Source: Opitutia bacterium UBA3151 (lineage in GTDB: Bacteria > Verrucomicrobiota > Verrucomicrobiia > Opitutales > Seribacteraceae). From it: a stretch of 30,503 bases of DNA. This document shows positions 27,181 through 30,503 of this stretch, piece by piece. The first letter of the stretch is position 1, and every line of letters starts with the position of its first letter. Made by a program: the position numbers and the translations under genes. The DNA lies in the NCBI GenBank assembly GCA_002364975.1, contig DEYT01000014.1:1-30503 (forward strand), written 5' to 3'. Below the pieces are notes generated by a model. The model did no database searches and had not been told where the DNA came from. It saw only the letters and a program-made list of their open reading frames with translations.

Positions 27181-28023
27181 ATGAGCATCGCCTATCTTTT
27201 TCCAGGTCAAGGATCCCAGCATGTGGGCATGGGAAATGAACTCTTTCAACAATTCCCCTCTGTTGTTGAGGAAGCAAATTCCATTCTAGGATACTCCCTC
27301 GATGAATTATGTACTCAGGGACCTGAGGATAAGCTCGGTCAAACCCAGTTTACCCAACCTGCTCTTTACCTCGTTTCCTACTTGGCAGGACTGGCGAAAC
27401 AGAAAGAAAATATGTTCCCTGACATGGCAGCGGGGCATTCCGTGGGTGAATTTGCAGCTCTGGCTGCAGCCAAAGCCTTTTCCTTTGCTGATGGCCTCCG
27501 AATGGTTGCTAAGCGAGGCGAAATCATGGCGAAAGTAAGAGGTGGTGGTATGGCTGCGGTAATCGGCCTGGAATCCAACATTATCTCAGCCACCTTAAAG
27601 AAGAAAAATTTGCAAAAAATTGATCTCGCCAATTTTAATTCTCCCGGACAAATTGTCATATCCGGCCCAGCTTTGGAAATCGATTCCTCTATTCCAGTGC
27701 TCAAGGAAGCAGGGGCTAAATTGGTATTGCCACTCAAAGTAAGCGGGGCTTTTCATTCAGAGATGATGAAAGAACCATCTCAAGAATTTGCTGTTTTCTT
27801 GAAAGAATTTTCCTTTGCAGCCCCCAACTTTCCAATTTTCGCGAATGTAACGGCATCCGAATACTCAAATTCAGAAGAAATTGGCGGTCTTCTTGTAAAA
27901 CAAATGTACTCATCCGTACTATGGAGTAAATCGATCCAAAAAATGCGATCTTTTGGTGCGGTTGAATTTATAGAATGTGGACCTGGTAATGTTCTGACCA
28001 AACTACTTCGTCAAATTCCATAA
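27181..28023 (+). CDS. fabD: Malonyl-CoA:acyl carrier protein transacylase
   Basis: A 280-residue protein. Motifs in order are YLFPGQGSQHVGMG (5-18, oxyanion-hole Gln11), TQPALYLVS (58-66), AGHSVGEFAALAAA (84-97, nucleophile Ser87), KRGEIM with Arg112, DLANFNSPGQIVISGP (148-163) and GAFHSEMM (189-196, catalytic His192), ending with ECGPGNVLTKLLR. FabD loads malonyl units onto acyl carrier protein for type II fatty acid synthesis. It is slightly shorter than the E. coli enzyme (309). It stands alone here rather than in a fabH-fabD-fabG cluster. ATG 27181 follows an AT-rich 76-base divergent spacer. A standalone transacylase of a secondary-metabolite pathway would look alike, but no such genes are nearby. 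Confidence 0.93.
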   Translation: MSIAYLFPGQGSQHVGMGNELFQQFPSVVEEANSILGYSLDELCTQGPEDKLGQTQFTQPALYLVSYLAGLAKQKENMFPDMAAGHSVGEFAALAAAKAFSFADGLRMVAKRGEIMAKVRGGGMAAVIGLESNIISATLKKKNLQKIDLANFNSPGQIVISGPALEIDSSIPVLKEAGAKLVLPLKVSGAFHSEMMKEPSQEFAVFLKEFSFAAPNFPIFANVTASEYSNSEEIGGLLVKQMYSSVLWSKSIQKMRSFGAVEFIECGPGNVLTKLLRQIP

Positions 28024-28438
28024 ACTTATTACATTACCGACTTGGTTTCGGAATTTCGTTTTTCGATGCTCGGTGCTCGGGTTTTTTATTTTTTTGGTTC
28101 TTTTATAAAATAAAAAAAAAATACTTTTAGTTAATATTTTTTTTATTAATTAAATAATTGAATTTCAATGCTTTACAAAATTGGTGATCTTTTTTTATTG
28201 TTTTTACGTAACAAAAATTATTCGATTGCTAATAGCTAGAGAACCCAATCGATTATTTTCGGATTACAAAAGTCATTTCCTTCATTTTTCGAGTTTACCC
28301 AAAAGCTCGCGAACGACTTTGTGCCTAAACACGATGATACCTTAATGCACCTCAACAAATATTGGATGAAACAAACCAAAAATATTTGATTTTTTTTAAC
28401 CAGACCACGACCCTTTGCAAACGCCCACTCAAAAAGTC
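28024..28438. other. AT-rich intergenic spacer between fabD and the secreted LamG-type protein gene
   Basis: This 415-base spacer holds no gene I can support. It contains a tandem duplication of TGCTCGG (28067-28080), followed directly by T-rich tracts that could end fabD transcription without a strong hairpin. Poly-A/T runs fill about 28080-28210. The downstream gene promoter should lie here, but no -35/-10 pair stands out. Confidence 0.6.
28356..28397 (+). repeat. Inverted repeat followed by a T-run
   Basis: CAAATATT (28356-28363) and its perfect complement AATATTTG (28381-28388) flank a 17-base loop and are followed by eight T residues (28390-28397). The stem is almost all A:T, so it is at best a weak intrinsic terminator or a protein-binding palindrome. 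It lies 41-83 bases before the secreted protein gene. Confidence 0.35.
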
Positions 28439-30503
28439 ATGAGAAAAGCCCGAAAAAGCCCGCAACTTAAAAACATCATCCGTCATCCAAGTCTCTTCCT
28501 GATTTTACTTGGATGCCTTGGCCTTAAACCACTTCATCAAAACTTACATGCGACTGTAGAAGGAGGTGCTTTGGTAAAAGGCAACACTTTCTCTGACAAC
28601 ACCACCACCATACCGGAAGAAAATTCAGATTCCAAGGCGATTAAATGGTCCAACGCCGACTTGGATCCCAGCATATTTGAATTCGATGCCTCCAACCCGA
28701 CCCGTTTGAAGATAAAAGCAGCGGGTGACTATTTTCTCGCCTTTACCGGACCCATTATGGAGGCAACCAGAACTGCTGATAAACGTTCCCAAGTTTATTT
28801 CTCTGTCAAAAAGAACGGAAGTACTCCAATTGAAACAGGTATAGGCCGCTCAACTTATATCAGACACAGTTCCGATCACACAGAAAGTAGTGGTCACATC
28901 CACATTCTGCTTCCTAGTCTCTCTGCAGATGACTACATCGAAATCTTCTCCAAAGCTATTGATAACAGCACCGATAATTCCGTCAAAATCGGTACCGCCA
29001 CTCTCTTCTTAGAAAAAATCGCTCCTTCCAGAACCATATTTTCCGCAACTGCCACCCGCACGGTGGCCGCAACCAACCTAAATCGAGGTACGGAGTCTCC
29101 CCTTCAATGGACGCAAGAAGTTGCTGACTCTGGCTTTACTCATAGCAATTCTTCCAGTAGTCAAAATATCACCCTAGATGCCGTCGGAAAATATTTGGTT
29201 TACGCCAATTTACCCATAAGCGGTAATGCAGGGAGAGCTTCTCCTCAAATGATTGTAAAGCTCGGAAACACCCAAGTTGAAGGCGGTTTTGCTTCCCAAG
29301 GTTATTTGCGAAATGCAGAAGCTACCACCAAGTCTTCGATTCATTGGGTGGGGCTTGTTGAAACTTCTTCCACCAATGAAGTCCTAACCTTTAATATGAG
29401 TCAGAGAGCTGCCGGTGGAACGGTTACGGTTCCAACCAATATGAAAGGATCCGTTTTTATCGAAAAACTATCGGATGCCAACAACCTCTTTTCTGCTCGT
29501 GCTACTCAACTTTCTACTGGTGACGATTGGAATGCGGTGGGTGAGGTGAAATGGGCCACCCAAGAATCGATTGATTCTTCAAAATTTACCCACTCTACTT
29601 CTTCCAACGCTCATCAAATCACGGTTGATACAGATGGGGATTATCTTTTGCTTTATTCCGACGGTCTTACATCTGGAATTGTTAGAGCCAGTCCAAAAAT
29701 GGTTATCCGAGTCAATGGAAACGACGTAGTTGGTGCAGAAACTTCAACCCATTACATTCGATTTTCTGGTGGTACTACCTCACATGATTATTCATCTGGT
29801 GCCTTGACCACTGTTTTGAATGGTCTGAAAGCAAACGATGTGATTTCGGTCGGTGCAAAACCCGAGGCAGCGACTGGACTGGTAAATGATCATGTTCCTG
29901 CCCGAATTGTTTTACTCAAAAAGCCCACCCTGCCTGCTCCGGTTATTACTATTGCACAAACATCGGGTACATCTCCTATTTCCGCTAGCGTTACCTTTAA
30001 ACAGGATGGATCGAATGTTTCGGTAACTGGATTTACTGATTCCGATATTACAGTAAATGACGCTAAGATTTCAAACTTCTCTGGATCCGGACATACGTAC
30101 ACCTTTGATGTAGTTCCAACTTCCTACCCCGCGATCATCAACCTCTCCATCGCTGCTGGTGCAGCAACTACCGCTGGAGGAGGCCAAACGGGCAGCGCAA
30201 CCGCACTCACTCAATTTCGGGACTTAGTTACGGATGATAGCTCACTGGTTTTATATTTACCTTTCGATGAAGGAACAGGAACCGTTACCAAAGACCGCTC
30301 TTCGAGCGGAAAAGACGGAATCTTGGTAGGAAATCCTACTTGGGTTGCAGGAAAAAAGGGATATGCTCTTGAATTAGACGGAACTGGTGATCAGATCGAT
30401 GTAAATAATTTCAAAGGTATAACGGGAACCAATCCAATCTCCGTAGCCCTCTGGTTTAAATCGACTTACGACCATAACGCTTCTCAGCAATCGATCGTTA
30501 GCT
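28439..30503 (+). CDS. Large secreted protein with three jelly-roll-like repeats, Ig-like (Big_12) and LamG domains (partial, runs off right edge)
   Basis: I translated this frame directly. ATG 28439 opens 688 codons without a stop to the window end. The N-terminus is basic, then hydrophobic (SLFLILLGCLGL), with a likely cleavage after LHA (residue 38); LLGC at 23-26 could instead be a lipobox. Three related modules of about 140-155 residues follow (about 40-197, 198-344, 345-494). Modules 2 and 3 share FSA-x-AT, a W-T/A-x-Q step, FTHS-x-SS, ITxD-x-x-G-x-YL and GxxRASP-x-M. They resemble jelly-roll, TNF/C1q-like beta domains. About 500-585 looks like the Big_12 Ig domain (GFTDSDITVNDAKISNFSGS). 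From about 598 a LamG/concanavalin-like domain begins (LVLYLPFDEGTGTVTKDRS, FELD-like ALELDGTGDQIDV). It is probably cell-surface or extracellular, for adhesion or polysaccharide binding. Confidence 0.85.
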   Translation, partial: MRKARKSPQLKNIIRHPSLFLILLGCLGLKPLHQNLHATVEGGALVKGNTFSDNTTTIPEENSDSKAIKWSNADLDPSIFEFDASNPTRLKIKAAGDYFLAFTGPIMEATRTADKRSQVYFSVKKNGSTPIETGIGRSTYIRHSSDHTESSGHIHILLPSLSADDYIEIFSKAIDNSTDNSVKIGTATLFLEKIAPSRTIFSATATRTVAATNLNRGTESPLQWTQEVADSGFTHSNSSSSQNITLDAVGKYLVYANLPISGNAGRASPQMIVKLGNTQVEGGFASQGYLRNAEATTKSSIHWVGLVETSSTNEVLTFNMSQRAAGGTVTVPTNMKGSVFIEKLSDANNLFSARATQLSTGDDWNAVGEVKWATQESIDSSKFTHSTSSNAHQITVDTDGDYLLLYSDGLTSGIVRASPKMVIRVNGNDVVGAETSTHYIRFSGGTTSHDYSSGALTTVLNGLKANDVISVGAKPEAATGLVNDHVPARIVLLKKPTLPAPVITIAQTSGTSPISASVTFKQDGSNVSVTGFTDSDITVNDAKISNFSGSGHTYTFDVVPTSYPAIINLSIAAGAATTAGGGQTGSATALTQFRDLVTDDSSLVLYLPFDEGTGTVTKDRSSSGKDGILVGNPTWVAGKKGYALELDGTGDQIDVNNFKGITGTNPISVALWFKSTYDHNASQQSIVS

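Noticed and set aside
28030..28100. Intrinsic terminator after fabD
   Set aside because: Only a 4-base CCGA/TCGG stem (28037-28051) can be drawn, and it is not adjacent to the T-rich tract; too weak to call.
1..30503. tRNA or rRNA genes, CRISPR arrays, insertion sequences, prophage or defence genes
   Set aside because: I saw no cloverleaf candidates, regularly spaced repeats, transposase motifs or phage-type proteins on either strand by eye; a tRNAscan or CRISPR search could not be run.

Overview
The window looks like chromosomal DNA of an AT-rich (about 40% G+C by eye) Gram-negative aerobe of the Verrucomicrobiota, probably a marine Opitutae/Puniceicoccales relative. The assignment is an inference. 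It rests on an alternative complex III (ACIII) operon, an ECF sigma factor with a membrane anti-sigma protein that lacks the usual zinc motif, a PF12831-type FAD oxidoreductase, a small zinc-ribbon protein of a type I associate with this phylum, and a secreted LamG-type protein. Ribosome-binding sites are weak throughout and several genes seem to start with TTG or GTG.

Layout. Positions 1-6611 (minus strand) hold most of an ACIII operon in the order actA-actB-actC-actD-actE, reading right to left; actE runs off the left edge. The genes are packed or overlapping. A good sigma-70-like promoter lies upstream of actA in the divergent spacer (6612-6811). ACIII oxidises quinol and passes electrons to a cytochrome c or terminal oxidase.

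Positions 6812-12355 (plus) hold an FAD-dependent oxidoreductase, a membrane-anchored coiled-coil protein, a 56-residue lipoprotein, rsmI (16S rRNA methyltransferase) and a short Ppx/GppA phosphatase overlapping rsmI. A GH13 debranching/pullulanase-like enzyme follows, convergent, on the minus strand (12358-14664).

Positions 14749-17321 (plus) hold mnmA (tRNA 2-thiolation) and three small conserved-looking proteins of unknown function, one with a Cys-rich zinc-ribbon pattern. Positions 17400-22920 (plus) encode a complete 2-oxoglutarate dehydrogenase complex, sucA-sucB-lpd (E1, E2, E3). Together with ACIII these genes point to TCA-cycle respiration.

Positions 22936-27104 (minus) hold, in transcription order, a YacP-like NYN-domain protein, a DUF2851 protein, a sugar phosphate isomerase/epimerase-like TIM barrel, an ECF sigma factor and its translationally coupled membrane anti-sigma candidate. 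fabD (plus, 27181-28023) is divergent from the NYN gene. After an AT-rich spacer of about 415 bp, a large secreted protein starts at 28439 and is cut by the right edge. It has three repeats that look like jelly-roll modules, a Big_12-like Ig domain and the start of a LamG domain.

Most of the window is housekeeping and respiratory metabolism. I did not find a convincing new multi-gene system. The best second looks are a canonical EF-hand loop inserted between hemes 2 and 3 of the pentaheme ActA, the coiled-coil plus lipoprotein pair, the ECF/anti-sigma module with a possible self-promoter, the three unknown small genes after mnmA, and the repeat-built surface protein. I saw no tRNA, rRNA, CRISPR array, insertion sequence or phage gene.
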